Origin: Pseudomonas fluorescens
GTDB lineage: Bacteria > Pseudomonadota > Gammaproteobacteria > Pseudomonadales > Pseudomonadaceae
DNA length: 64,000 nt
Direction: 5' to 3'
NCBI RefSeq assembly: GCF_000967965.1
Contig: NZ_LACC01000019.1
Span: 1 to 64,000 of the forward strand
Under the pieces are notes generated by a model. The model was given only the letters and a program-made list of their open reading frames with translations, was not told the DNA's origin and searched no databases. The position numbers and the translations under genes are program-made. This document shows, piece by piece, positions 51,866-60,581 of the stretch. Within the stretch, counting starts at the first letter, position 1, and every line of letters begins with the position of its first letter.

Positions 51866-54548
51866 CAAGGTTTTCCGGCAGCGGCGCAAACAACGCCTCG
51901 ATATCATCGCTCTGCAGTTTCCAGTCCCCGGCCTTGCGCCCATCCAGCACGCCGGCCGCGAGGTCGGATTTTTCCTTTTGCAGGTGCTGAATCTTCTCTT
52001 CCACAGTGCCGCGCGCAATCAACTTATAGACGAACACCGGCTTCTCCTGGCCGATGCGGTACGCCCGGTCGGTCGCCTGGTTTTCCGTCGCCGGGTTCCA
52101 CCATGGGTCGTAATGAATCACCGTGTCCGCTTCGGTCAGGTTCAGGCCAACGCCACCGGCCTTCAGGCTGATCAGAAAGATCTGACGCTTGCCGCTCTGG
52201 AATTCCTTCACCGGTGTGCGGCGGTCGCGGGTCTGGCCGGTCAGCAGGGCGTAGGCCACGCCGCGTTTGTTCAGTTCGTCTTCGATCAGTGACAGCATCG
52301 AGGTGAACTGCGAGAACAGCAGGATTCGCCGACCTTCCTCGAACAACTCTTCGAGCATTTCCATCAGGCTGTCGAGCTTGCCCGACGTGCTGCCACGGCT
52401 TGGCAGGGTTGCCTCGTTGACCAGGCGCAAGTCGCAGCACACCTGGCGCAGCTTGAGCAGTGCTTCGAGAATGATGATCTGGCTGCGGGCCACGCCTTTG
52501 CGGGTGATTTCGTCGCGGACCTTCTTGTCCATGGCCAGGCGCATGGTTTCGTACACATCGCGCTGGGCCTCGTTGAGTTCGACCCAGTGGATGATCTCGG
52601 TTTTCGGCGGCAACTCGGTGGCCACTTGTTCCTTGGTGCGGCGCAGCAGGAAAGGTTTGATCCGGCCGTTGAGGTGCTGAAGCCTGACCTCGCTGGTGCG
52701 TTTTTCAATCGGCACGCGGTAATCGCGGTTGAAGCTTTTGACGTCACCCAGCCAGCCGGGTAACAGGAAGTGAAACAGCGACCAGAGTTCGCCCAGATGG
52801 TTTTCCAACGGCGTGCCGCTCAGGCACAGGCGCTGCCGGGCGTTGAGCTCGCGAGCAGCCTGGGCGGCCTTGCTGGTCGGGTTCTTGATGTATTGCGCTT
52901 CGTCCAGCACCAGTATGTGCAAGGGCTGCGCCGCCAGGCGTTCGACATCCTTGGGCAGCAGCGCATAGGTGGTCAGGATCAGGTCGTAATCGGCCAGCTT
53001 GTCGAAGTGCTTTTTGCGGCTGGCACCGTATAGCGCCAGTACCTTGAGCTGCGGCGTAAAGTGCGCCGCTTCGTCGAGCCAGTTGGGAATCAGGCTGGTC
53101 GGCATCACCACCATGCAAGGCCGATCCAGGCGGCCGGCGTTTTTCTCGCTCAGCACGTGCGCGAGTGTCTGCAGGGTTTTGCCCAGGCCCATGTCGTCCG
53201 CGAGAATTCCACCCACTTCCAGCCGCCGCAACGATTGCATCCAGCTCAAGCCTTCGAGCTGATACGGACGCAGCGTCGCATTCAGGCCTTCCGGGGCGGT
53301 GGCCGTGTGGTCCTTGATGTCGCGCAGGCGCTGGGCAAAGGTGCGGATCTGTTCGCCACCCTCCCAGAGCAGTGGCATGTCTTCCAGCGGGTTCAGGCGC
53401 GTGGCATCGGCCTTGCTCAGGCGCAGTGTGGTGTCGCCGGGCTCCTGCAGGTAGAACTCGCCGAGGGTGGCCAGCACCGGTTTCAAGCGACCGAAGGGCA
53501 GTGCGACTTGCAGCGGGCCGTACTCGGAGTTCGGGCGATTGGGGATGTTGACCAGGATCAGCTCGTCGTCGCGGCGTCGGGCAAGGCGTTCCGGGTTGAG
53601 GATTTCGGTGTGCGAGCGCATCAGGTTGAGCAGGATCGGTAACAGGCTCAGGCGTTCGCCGTTGACGATGATCCCCAGTTCCAGGTCGAACCAGTCGCGC
53701 TCTGGAGCCTGTTCGACCGTAGCGTACCAGTCGTCTACCGCCGTCAGGTCGAAACCGAAGTCCTCGTCGATCTGCAATTCCCAGCCCTGGGTGCGCAACT
53801 TCGGCAGTTCATTGAGGGTAAAGGTCAGCCAGGCGCTGTCATTGACCATCTCAAAAAGCTCGCCGGCGCTTTCCGGCAAGGCCTTGCTTTGCCGGGTGGC
53901 GATTTTGAAGCCGAGGATTCGCAACTGTTCCCGGTAGGACTGTTCCACGTCCGGGTGGCGTTTTATCCGCAGCGTCTGGGTTTCCTGGCGAATCAGGATG
54001 TCGGTGTTTTTCTGTCCGGAAACGTACTCGTCCAGATAACTGAAAGACAGCGCCGCACGATGCTGGATGTAACGCTGCATTCGACCGTTGCGCGGTTCGA
54101 ACGCGCTGAACTCGATGCTCGCCAGCCACAGGCGCGGGACGGGCTGCACATTGTCCACCAGCACTTGCGGCGGGGCTTTCGGGCTGCGGTTTTCCAGGAC
54201 GGCCTGGAGCTTTTCCAGGAGTTCGGCGTCTTTGGCTGCGGCGGGGTAGTCGAGGGTTTCCTGCACTTGCAGAAGCACCGCCGCGCAATGTTTGCAGTTG
54301 CTGTGGACCGGGCAGGAGCAGGTGGCGTCGACCATCAGCAGCGTGCCCTTGGCTGACTCGCGCAGGCGAATGGTCTGACGGTAAACGTTACCGCCAGAGC
54401 CTTCGCAGGCAGCAATGATCGTGGCGTCGCCGGCCTCGACGATCCTGACGCGATTCTCCAGCGCGTAACGGCGACCACGCTCCAGGCTCTGTTCCTTGAA
54501 TCGGCTGACCCAGGATGGTGCCAGGGGTTTGCTCAGGGTCGCGGACAT
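51855..54548 (-). CDS. SNF2-family DEAD/DEAH helicase with SWIM zinc finger
   Basis: An 897-aa Swi2/Snf2 ATPase. The N-terminal SWIM zinc finger is CSCPVHSNCKHCAAVLLQ (about residues 75-92). The ATPase core has ADDMGLGKTLQTLAHVL (Walker A), LVLDEAQYIKNPTSKAA (DEAQ box), CLSGTPLENHLGELW, LLFSQFTSML and the arginine-finger motif NQATDRAYRIGQEKPV. Bacterial HepA/RapA-like relatives remodel RNA polymerase or nucleoprotein; the substrate here is unknown. It lies 6 bp before the csiV stop on the same strand, in probable operon order mfd-csiV-helicase. Confidence 0.93.
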   Translation of the reverse strand: MSATLSKPLAPSWVSRFKEQSLERGRRYALENRVRIVEAGDATIIAACEGSGGNVYRQTIRLRESAKGTLLMVDATCSCPVHSNCKHCAAVLLQVQETLDYPAAAKDAELLEKLQAVLENRSPKAPPQVLVDNVQPVPRLWLASIEFSAFEPRNGRMQRYIQHRAALSFSYLDEYVSGQKNTDILIRQETQTLRIKRHPDVEQSYREQLRILGFKIATRQSKALPESAGELFEMVNDSAWLTFTLNELPKLRTQGWELQIDEDFGFDLTAVDDWYATVEQAPERDWFDLELGIIVNGERLSLLPILLNLMRSHTEILNPERLARRRDDELILVNIPNRPNSEYGPLQVALPFGRLKPVLATLGEFYLQEPGDTTLRLSKADATRLNPLEDMPLLWEGGEQIRTFAQRLRDIKDHTATAPEGLNATLRPYQLEGLSWMQSLRRLEVGGILADDMGLGKTLQTLAHVLSEKNAGRLDRPCMVVMPTSLIPNWLDEAAHFTPQLKVLALYGASRKKHFDKLADYDLILTTYALLPKDVERLAAQPLHILVLDEAQYIKNPTSKAAQAARELNARQRLCLSGTPLENHLGELWSLFHFLLPGWLGDVKSFNRDYRVPIEKRTSEVRLQHLNGRIKPFLLRRTKEQVATELPPKTEIIHWVELNEAQRDVYETMRLAMDKKVRDEITRKGVARSQIIILEALLKLRQVCCDLRLVNEATLPSRGSTSGKLDSLMEMLEELFEEGRRILLFSQFTSMLSLIEDELNKRGVAYALLTGQTRDRRTPVKEFQSGKRQIFLISLKAGGVGLNLTEADTVIHYDPWWNPATENQATDRAYRIGQEKPVFVYKLIARGTVEEKIQHLQKEKSDLAAGVLDGRKAGDWKLQSDDIEALFAPLPENLEKR

Positions 54549-54554
54549 AGGGAA

Positions 54555-55133
54555 TCAGTCCGGAATTTCTTCGGGAGCTGCTCGGGGTGCGGGGGCGGTC
54601 AGCGAAGTGATCTTGATCAGCAGGCCGAGGTGGCCGTTATCGAGAAAATTCAGCTGGCCGTTCTTGGTGTGGCTTTCCTGTTTCAAGCGCTCGCTGGCGG
54701 TCACCATGCCATTGGCATCGATCTGGTTGACCCAGAAATCGGCGTCGACGTCGGTAAAGCGTCCCAGTGTCATGTTCAGTGTGCCCTCGATCGGGAACTG
54801 ACCATATTGTTCCTTGCCGTCGCTGATCGCCACTTTGCTGGCCGTTTCGCCGAGGGGCTGTTGCCAGGCCTTGTGCAGCAACACCGTGTAGTCGGCGCTG
54901 CTGGTGAGTTTTTCCACTTCGCCATTGAGGCTTGGCGTGCGCAGGCTGTCGGCGCTGACTGGCTGAGCGCCAGCCGCCCAGTCTTCCGGCGCGGCGCGGC
55001 TGACAATCGCCGGTACGGCGTTTTGACGGACCAGAATCATTTCGACCTGGTACAGGTCATCGGCAAATGCCGTGGATGCGACCAGCGCTGGCATCAACAG
55101 GGTCAGCAGGGTCAGTGAGCGAAACAGGCGCAT
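54555..55133 (-). CDS. CsiV-family periplasmic protein
   Basis: A 192-aa exported protein. Signal peptide MRLFRSLTLLTLLMPALVAS..., cleavage expected after AFA. The body begins DDLYQVEMILVRQNAVPAIV, typical of the CsiV family (first described in Vibrio cholerae as a periplasmic partner of LpoA in cell-shape maintenance). The proline-rich tail ends SLTAPAPRAAPEEIPD. It lies 10 bp after mfd, which it follows in many gamma-proteobacteria as I recall. Confidence 0.85.
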   Translation of the reverse strand: MRLFRSLTLLTLLMPALVASTAFADDLYQVEMILVRQNAVPAIVSRAAPEDWAAGAQPVSADSLRTPSLNGEVEKLTSSADYTVLLHKAWQQPLGETASKVAISDGKEQYGQFPIEGTLNMTLGRFTDVDADFWVNQIDANGMVTASERLKQESHTKNGQLNFLDNGHLGLLIKITSLTAPAPRAAPEEIPD

Positions 55134-55143
55134 GTGGCGTCCT

Positions 55144-58100
55144 TCAAGCAGTTTTCGGAACGAGGCGCTCGAACAGCGCCTCTACAGTATTAAAGCGCTC
55201 TTCCGGGCGCTCCATCGGAACCATGAACTTGAACATCGTGGCGCCTTCGAATTTGTAGCGTTTTGGCTGGCTCTGGATCAGTTTGATCAGGGTCAGCGGG
55301 TCGACCGGCGTCTGTGCGGCGAACTCGACGCGACCGCCCTGGGGGCCGCCATCGACTTTTTTGATGCCCAGTTGCTCGGCCTGCAATTTCAATGCTGTGA
55401 TGCGGATCAGGTTCTTGGTCGGTTCCGGCAACAGGCCGAAACGGTCGATCATCTCCACCTGCAAATCCTTCAGGCCGTCCTCGTCGGTGGCCGAGGCAAT
55501 GCGCTTGTAGAGAATCAGGCGGGCGTGGACATCCGGCAGGTAGTCTTCCGGGATCAACGCCGGTACCCGCAAGTTGACTTCCGGACCGCCGCCGAGCGGT
55601 TGATCGAGGTTCGGCTGCTCGCCCTTGCGGATCGACTTCACCGCGCGCTCGAGCATTTCCATGTACAGCGTAAAGCCGACGGCCTGGATCTGCCCGCTCT
55701 GGCCATCGCCGAGCAATTCGCCGGCGCCACGGATTTCCAGGTCGTTGGTGGCGAGCACGAAGCCCGCGCCGAGGTCCTGGGTGTTGGCAATCGCCTCCAG
55801 GCGCTTTTCCGCGTCCGGGGTGATTTGCTGGCGTGGCGGCGTCAGCAGGTAGGCATACGCCTGGTGGTGGCTGCGTCCGACCCGGCCGCGCAACTGGTGC
55901 AATTGTGCCAGGCCGAACTTGTCGGCACGCTCGATGATGATGGTGTTGGCGCTCGGTACGTCGATGCCGGTCTCGATGATGGTCGAGGCGATCAGCACGT
56001 TGAAGCGCTTGTGGTAGAAGTCGCTCATCACCTGTTCGAGATCGCGTTCACGCATCTGCCCGTGGCCGATACCGATCCGTGCTTCCGGCACCAGTTCGGC
56101 GAGGTCGGCGGCGCATTTCTCGATGGTCTTCACGTCGTTGTGCAGGTAATAGACCTGACCGCCACGCAGCAACTCACGCAGCAAGGCCTCTTTGACCGTG
56201 CTCTTGTTCTGTTCCATGACGAAGGTGCGGACCGACAGGCGGCGGGCCGGCGGCGTGGCGATGATCGACAGGTCGCGCATGCCCGATACCGCCATGTTCA
56301 GCGTTCGCGGAATCGGCGTGGCGGTCAGGGTCAGGATGTCGACTTCGCTGCGCAGGGCCTTGAGCTGTTCTTTCTGGCGCACGCCGAAGCGGTGTTCCTC
56401 GTCGATGATCACCAGGCCAAGGTTTTTGATCTTCACGTCGTCCTGCAGCAGCTTGTGCGTGCCGATCACGATGTCGATCTTGCCTTCGGCCAGGTCCGCG
56501 ACCGCCGCATTCACTTCCTTGGCCGACTTGAAGCGGCTCATCACTTCCACGGTCACCGGCCAGTCGGCAAAGCGGTCGCGGAAGCTGTTGTAGTGCTGCT
56601 GGGCGAGCAGGGTGGTCGGCACCAGGATCGCTACCTGGCGACCACCGTGCACGGCGATGAACGCGGCGCGCATCGCCACTTCGGTCTTGCCGAAGCCGAC
56701 GTCGCCGCACACCAGGCGATCCATCGGCTTAGGCGCGAGCATGTCTTCGCGCACCGCTTCGATGGTGGTTTGCTGGTCCGGGGTTTCTTCGAACGGGAAG
56801 CCGGCGCTGAAGGTGGCGTAGTCGGCTTTCGGGTCGGCGAAAGCGTAGCCTTCGCGGGCGGCGCGGCGGGCATAGATGTCGAGCAGTTCGGCGGCCACGT
56901 CACGCACCTGTTCGGCGGCTTTGCGCTTGGCTTTCTGCCAGGTCTCGGAGCCGAGGCGGTGCAGTGGGGCCAGAGCATCGTCGCTGCCGGTGTAGCGGGC
57001 GATCAGGTGCAGGTTGGCCACCGGCACATAAAGCTTGGCGCCTTCGGCGTATTCCAGGGCAAGGAATTCGGCGGTCTGGCTGTCGATTTCCAGGGTCGCC
57101 AGGCCCAGGTAGCGGCCGACGCCGTGGTCGATGTGCACCACCGGCGCACCCTCGCGCAGCTCGGTGAGGTTCTTGATGACGGCATCGTTGTTGGCGTCGG
57201 TGCGCTTTTCCCGGCGACGGCGCTGCATCACGCGCTGGCCGAACAACGGGCTTTCGGCGACGAGGGCCAGGGCCGGGTCGTCGAGCAGCAAGCCTTCGTC
57301 GAGCGGGGCGATGGTGATCGCCAGGCGTTCCTTACCGGCGACAAAGTCCGGCCAGCTGTCGACGGTTTTCGGTCGCAGTTTCAGGCGTTCCAGCAGTTCC
57401 AGCAGCACCTCGCGGCGGCCTGCGGATTCGGCGGTGAACAGCACGCGACCGGGGAACTGGTCGAGGAAGTCCGCCAGTGCCGCCAGCGGTTGGGTAGCCT
57501 TGGCTTCGATGGCCAGGTTCGGCAGCTCCCGAGCGGGGAAGCGCTCGCGACCGCTACCGCTTTCCACGTCCTGTTGACTGGCCACCACGCGCGGCCAGTT
57601 CTTCAGGCGCGCGAAGCAGTCTTCCACCGGCAGGAACAGCTCTGCAGGCGGTAATAAAGGACGGGACGGGTCGACGCGGCGTTCTTCGTAGCGATTGCGC
57701 ACGTCGTTCCAGAAGTTTTCCGCGGCCTGTTCGATGCCGGGCAGCGAGAACACTTGGGTGTCCTGGGGCAGGTAATCGAAAAGCGTCGAGGTTTCTTCGA
57801 AGAACAGCGGCAGGTAGTACTCGATACCGGCCGGGGTAATCCCGCTGCTCAAATCCTGGAAAATCGGGCAGCGGCGGAAGTCGACGTCAAAACGTTCGCG
57901 GAAGCGCGCCTTGAAACGGGTGACCGCTTCTTTCTGCAGCGGGAATTCCCTGGCCGGCAACAGCTTGACCGAGTCGACTTTGTCGATCGAACGCTGGTTC
58001 TCCGGGTCGAAGGTGCGCAGGGTTTCGATTTCGTCGTCGAACAGATCGATGCGATACGGCAGCTTGCTGCCCATCGGGAACAGATCGATCAGCGAGCCGC

Positions 58101-58593
58101 GAACGGTGAACTCGCCGTGTTCATACACCGTATCGACGTAGCGATAACCCGTGGCTTCAAGCCGGGTGCGCATTTGCTCGACGTCGAGCTTCTGGCCGAT
58201 ATCCAGCACCAGGCTGCTGCCGAGCAGGAATTTGGTCGGTGCGAGGCGATGCAGGGCGGTCGTGATCGGCACCACCAGCACGCCATGGCTCAGCTCCGGC
58301 AGCCGGTACAGGCTGGCGATGCGCTGGGAAATGATGTCCTGGTGCGGCGAGAACAGGTCGTAGGGCAGGGTTTCCCAGTCGGGAAAGTGCAGTACTGGCA
58401 AATCCGGGGCGAAGAAACTCAGCTCCTGTTCCAGCCGTTCGGCACTTTGGCTGTCGGCGGTCAGCAGCAGGGTAAAGCGCTTGGCAGCGCTGGCGGCCTC
58501 GGCGATGGCCAGGCTCAGGGCGGCACCGGGCAGGTTGCCCCAGTGCTGTTTACCTGCCGCGGCAGGGAGAAGCGGTAGACGCAGAACGGGCAC
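55144..58593 (-). CDS. mfd: Transcription-repair coupling factor
   Basis: A 1149-aa ATPase that removes stalled RNA polymerase and recruits UvrA. Domains in order: UvrB-homology region (HFPDWETLPYDLFSPHQDII), polymerase-interacting domain (VVHIDHGVGRYLGLATLEI), RecG-like translocase with CGDVGFGKTEVAMRAAF and IIDEEHRFGVRQKEQ, TRG motif QLHQLRGRVGRSHHQAYAYL, and C-terminal D7. Start: the frame begins with TTG 58644 (1166 aa). GTG 58593 (VPVLRLPLLPAAAGK) gives the length I recall for Pseudomonas, and is preferred. Confidence 0.95.
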   Translation of the reverse strand: MPVLRLPLLPAAAGKQHWGNLPGAALSLAIAEAASAAKRFTLLLTADSQSAERLEQELSFFAPDLPVLHFPDWETLPYDLFSPHQDIISQRIASLYRLPELSHGVLVVPITTALHRLAPTKFLLGSSLVLDIGQKLDVEQMRTRLEATGYRYVDTVYEHGEFTVRGSLIDLFPMGSKLPYRIDLFDDEIETLRTFDPENQRSIDKVDSVKLLPAREFPLQKEAVTRFKARFRERFDVDFRRCPIFQDLSSGITPAGIEYYLPLFFEETSTLFDYLPQDTQVFSLPGIEQAAENFWNDVRNRYEERRVDPSRPLLPPAELFLPVEDCFARLKNWPRVVASQQDVESGSGRERFPARELPNLAIEAKATQPLAALADFLDQFPGRVLFTAESAGRREVLLELLERLKLRPKTVDSWPDFVAGKERLAITIAPLDEGLLLDDPALALVAESPLFGQRVMQRRRREKRTDANNDAVIKNLTELREGAPVVHIDHGVGRYLGLATLEIDSQTAEFLALEYAEGAKLYVPVANLHLIARYTGSDDALAPLHRLGSETWQKAKRKAAEQVRDVAAELLDIYARRAAREGYAFADPKADYATFSAGFPFEETPDQQTTIEAVREDMLAPKPMDRLVCGDVGFGKTEVAMRAAFIAVHGGRQVAILVPTTLLAQQHYNSFRDRFADWPVTVEVMSRFKSAKEVNAAVADLAEGKIDIVIGTHKLLQDDVKIKNLGLVIIDEEHRFGVRQKEQLKALRSEVDILTLTATPIPRTLNMAVSGMRDLSIIATPPARRLSVRTFVMEQNKSTVKEALLRELLRGGQVYYLHNDVKTIEKCAADLAELVPEARIGIGHGQMRERDLEQVMSDFYHKRFNVLIASTIIETGIDVPSANTIIIERADKFGLAQLHQLRGRVGRSHHQAYAYLLTPPRQQITPDAEKRLEAIANTQDLGAGFVLATNDLEIRGAGELLGDGQSGQIQAVGFTLYMEMLERAVKSIRKGEQPNLDQPLGGGPEVNLRVPALIPEDYLPDVHARLILYKRIASATDEDGLKDLQVEMIDRFGLLPEPTKNLIRITALKLQAEQLGIKKVDGGPQGGRVEFAAQTPVDPLTLIKLIQSQPKRYKFEGATMFKFMVPMERPEERFNTVEALFERLVPKTA

Positions 58594-58695
58594 GGAAGGT
58601 TGAGCTCCAAGCGTTGCGACAAAGTCGGCAATTGTAGCGGTCAACGATGCCGCCTGTCAGTTGCTGACTGTGTCTAAAGCACGGGTTTGGTGAAA

Positions 58696-58711
58696 TGTAG
58701 TGGTAAAGACA
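58696..58711 (+). promoter_or_regulatory. HexR-like operator 1 of gap
   Basis: TGTAGTGGTAAAGACA: left half TGTAGT, right half AAGACA (4 of 6 to ACTACA). HexR sites of pseudomonads follow TTGT-N7/8-ACAA. Confidence 0.5.
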
Positions 58712-58746
58712 AAATTCGATGGTTTTTTGCCGGAAATCATTGAATA

Positions 58747-58762
58747 TGTAGTGGCAAATACA
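58747..58762 (+). promoter_or_regulatory. HexR-like operator 2 of gap
   Basis: TGTAGTGGCAAATACA: right half AATACA (5 of 6 to ACTACA). A direct repeat of site 1, offset by 51 bp. Confidence 0.55.
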
Positions 58763-58971
58763 ACGAGTGTTACGGAGGGTTACGGATAACGAGGCGCGAC
58801 CTCCAAAAAATTGACTGCGCTGCAAGCCCCGGTTTTATTGGGCTTGCGCGAGGCGTAATTTTTTTGAACGACGAATTGTTACGTAAAGCACGACGGGCGC
58901 GCATTGCTACCGCGGTCACTCGGCGGCATAATGTAGCCCCTTTTTTCTGCCCCTACATGTGGAAGGTTCCC

Positions 58972-60420
58972 GTGACTCAGAAGCCCGACCAGTGTCTTGG
59001 TGAATGGATCGACCGTGAAGCACTCGCTGAAGCGATGATTCCGCTTATCGGTCAGCTCTACCGCAATAACAACGTGGTGAGCTCGATCTATGGCCGCAGC
59101 CTGATCAACCGTTCAGTCATTGCGATTCTCAAAGCGCACCGCTTTGCTCGTCACCGTCAGTCCGACGAAAGCGAGCTGTCCGTCCACGAAACATTCCCGC
59201 TGATCAAGGCGATGAGCGAGCTCAAGCTCGGCGCCGCTTCGGTGGACCTGGGCAAGCTGGCGGCCAAATTCAAGGCCGAAGGCAATGGCCGTACTGCCGA
59301 GCAGTTCGTCCGTGAAGAACTGGCTGACGTGGTTGGCCAGCAAAACGCATCCGCCCGCAAAGGCACCGACGTTGTCCTCTACGGCTTCGGTCGTATCGGC
59401 CGTCTGCTGGCGCGCATCCTGATCGAGAAAACCGGTGGTGGCGACGGCCTGCGTCTGCGCGCCATCGTTGTCCGCAAGGGCGCCGAGAACGACCTGGTCA
59501 AGCGTGCCAGCCTGCTGCGCCGTGACTCGGTCCATGGCCCGTTCGATGGCACCATCACCATTGATGAAGCCAACAACACCATCACCGCCAACGGCAACCT
59601 GATCCAGGTTATCTACGCCAAGAGCCCGGCCGAAGTCGACTACACCCAGTACGGCATCGAAAACGCTCTGATCGTCGACAACACCGGTGTATGGCGTGAC
59701 GCTGACGGCCTGGGCCAGCACCTGGCCTGCCCGGGCGCTGCTCGCGTGATCCTCACCGCACCTGGCAAGGGCGCGCTGAAGAACATCGTGCACGGCATCA
59801 ACCATGGCGAAATCACCCCTGACGACAAGATCATCTCGGCGGCTTCCTGCACCACCAACGCCATCGTGCCGGTGCTCAAGGCAGTCAACGACAAGTACGG
59901 CATCATCAACGGCCACGTCGAAACCGTTCACTCGTTCACCAACGACCAGAACCTGATCGACAACTTCCACAAGGGCAGCCGTCGTGGCCGCGCCGCGCCG
60001 TTGAACATGGTTATCACCGAGACCGGTGCCGCCACCGCAGCCGCCAAGGCGCTGCCAGTGCTCAAGGGCAAGCTGACCGGTAATGCGATTCGCGTTCCTA
60101 CGCCGAACGTGTCGATGGCTATCCTGAACCTGAACCTGGAGAAGGCCACCACTCGCGAAGAGATCAACGAGTACCTGCGCCAGATGGCCATGCACTCGGA
60201 CCTGCACAAGCAGATCGACTACGTGAGCTCCCAGGAAGTGGTTTCCACCGACTTCGTTGGCTCGCGCCACGCAGGCGTAGTGGACGCTGAAGCGACCATC
60301 ACCCAGGATAACCGCGTTGTTCTGTACGTCTGGTACGACAACGAGTTCGGTTACAGCTGCCAGGTGGTTCGCGTGATGGAAGACATGGCCGGTGTAAACC
60401 CGCCAGCATTCCCGCGCTAA
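58972..60420 (+). CDS. gap: Glyceraldehyde-3-phosphate dehydrogenase, long form
   Basis: A 482-aa enzyme, longer than the usual ~335 aa by about 130 N-terminal residues of unknown role (MTQKPDQCLGEWIDREALAE if the GTG start is read as Met). The NAD fold starts at VVLYGFGRIGRLLARILIEK. The catalytic Cys is in ISAASCTTNAIVPVLKAV. The substrate-binding GAATAAAKALPVLKGKLTGN region is complete. GTG 58972 follows GGAAGG at 5 nt; an in-frame ATG at 58957 and frame start 58864 are alternatives. Two HexR-like sites in its promoter suggest control by Entner-Doudoroff intermediates. Confidence 0.93.
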   Translation: MTQKPDQCLGEWIDREALAEAMIPLIGQLYRNNNVVSSIYGRSLINRSVIAILKAHRFARHRQSDESELSVHETFPLIKAMSELKLGAASVDLGKLAAKFKAEGNGRTAEQFVREELADVVGQQNASARKGTDVVLYGFGRIGRLLARILIEKTGGGDGLRLRAIVVRKGAENDLVKRASLLRRDSVHGPFDGTITIDEANNTITANGNLIQVIYAKSPAEVDYTQYGIENALIVDNTGVWRDADGLGQHLACPGAARVILTAPGKGALKNIVHGINHGEITPDDKIISAASCTTNAIVPVLKAVNDKYGIINGHVETVHSFTNDQNLIDNFHKGSRRGRAAPLNMVITETGAATAAAKALPVLKGKLTGNAIRVPTPNVSMAILNLNLEKATTREEINEYLRQMAMHSDLHKQIDYVSSQEVVSTDFVGSRHAGVVDAEATITQDNRVVLYVWYDNEFGYSCQVVRVMEDMAGVNPPAFPR

Positions 60421-60437
60421 GCCTTTAGCTGTACATG

Positions 60438-60466
60438 AAACGCCCCGACCTTGGTCGGGGCGTTTT
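60438..60466 (+). terminator. Terminator of gap
   Basis: AAACGCCCCGACC (60438-60450) pairs with GGTCGGGGCGTTT (60453-60465), then T-rich DNA. Confidence 0.93.
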
Positions 60467-60514
60467 TGTTTGGGCTGCTTTTGTCTGTTGAGGGTTGTGT
60501 TGTTCGGCCTGGCC

Positions 60515-60540
60515 TCTTCGTGGGCAAGCTCGCTCCCACA
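60515..60540. repeat. Degenerate REP
   Basis: TCTTCGTGGGCAAGCTCGCT... resembles the REP core with substitutions; a single copy between gap and apbE. Confidence 0.6.
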
Positions 60541-60581
60541 GTTCTATCGCATAATGGCTGGCCCTGGCGGCGTGTCAGGGG

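Larger units (their letters stand above)
58594..58971. other. mfd-gap divergent promoter region
   Basis: About 380 bp. It carries two HexR-like sites (58696-58711 and 58747-58762) and AT-rich runs. No terminator is expected for divergent genes. A 36-codon upward extension of the gap frame exists but crosses this region and is not used. Confidence 0.7.

Noticed and set aside
55072..57654. 860-codon frame antisense to mfd
   Set aside because: Same artefact: mfd motifs are complete on the minus strand and the antisense frame has no recognisable domain.
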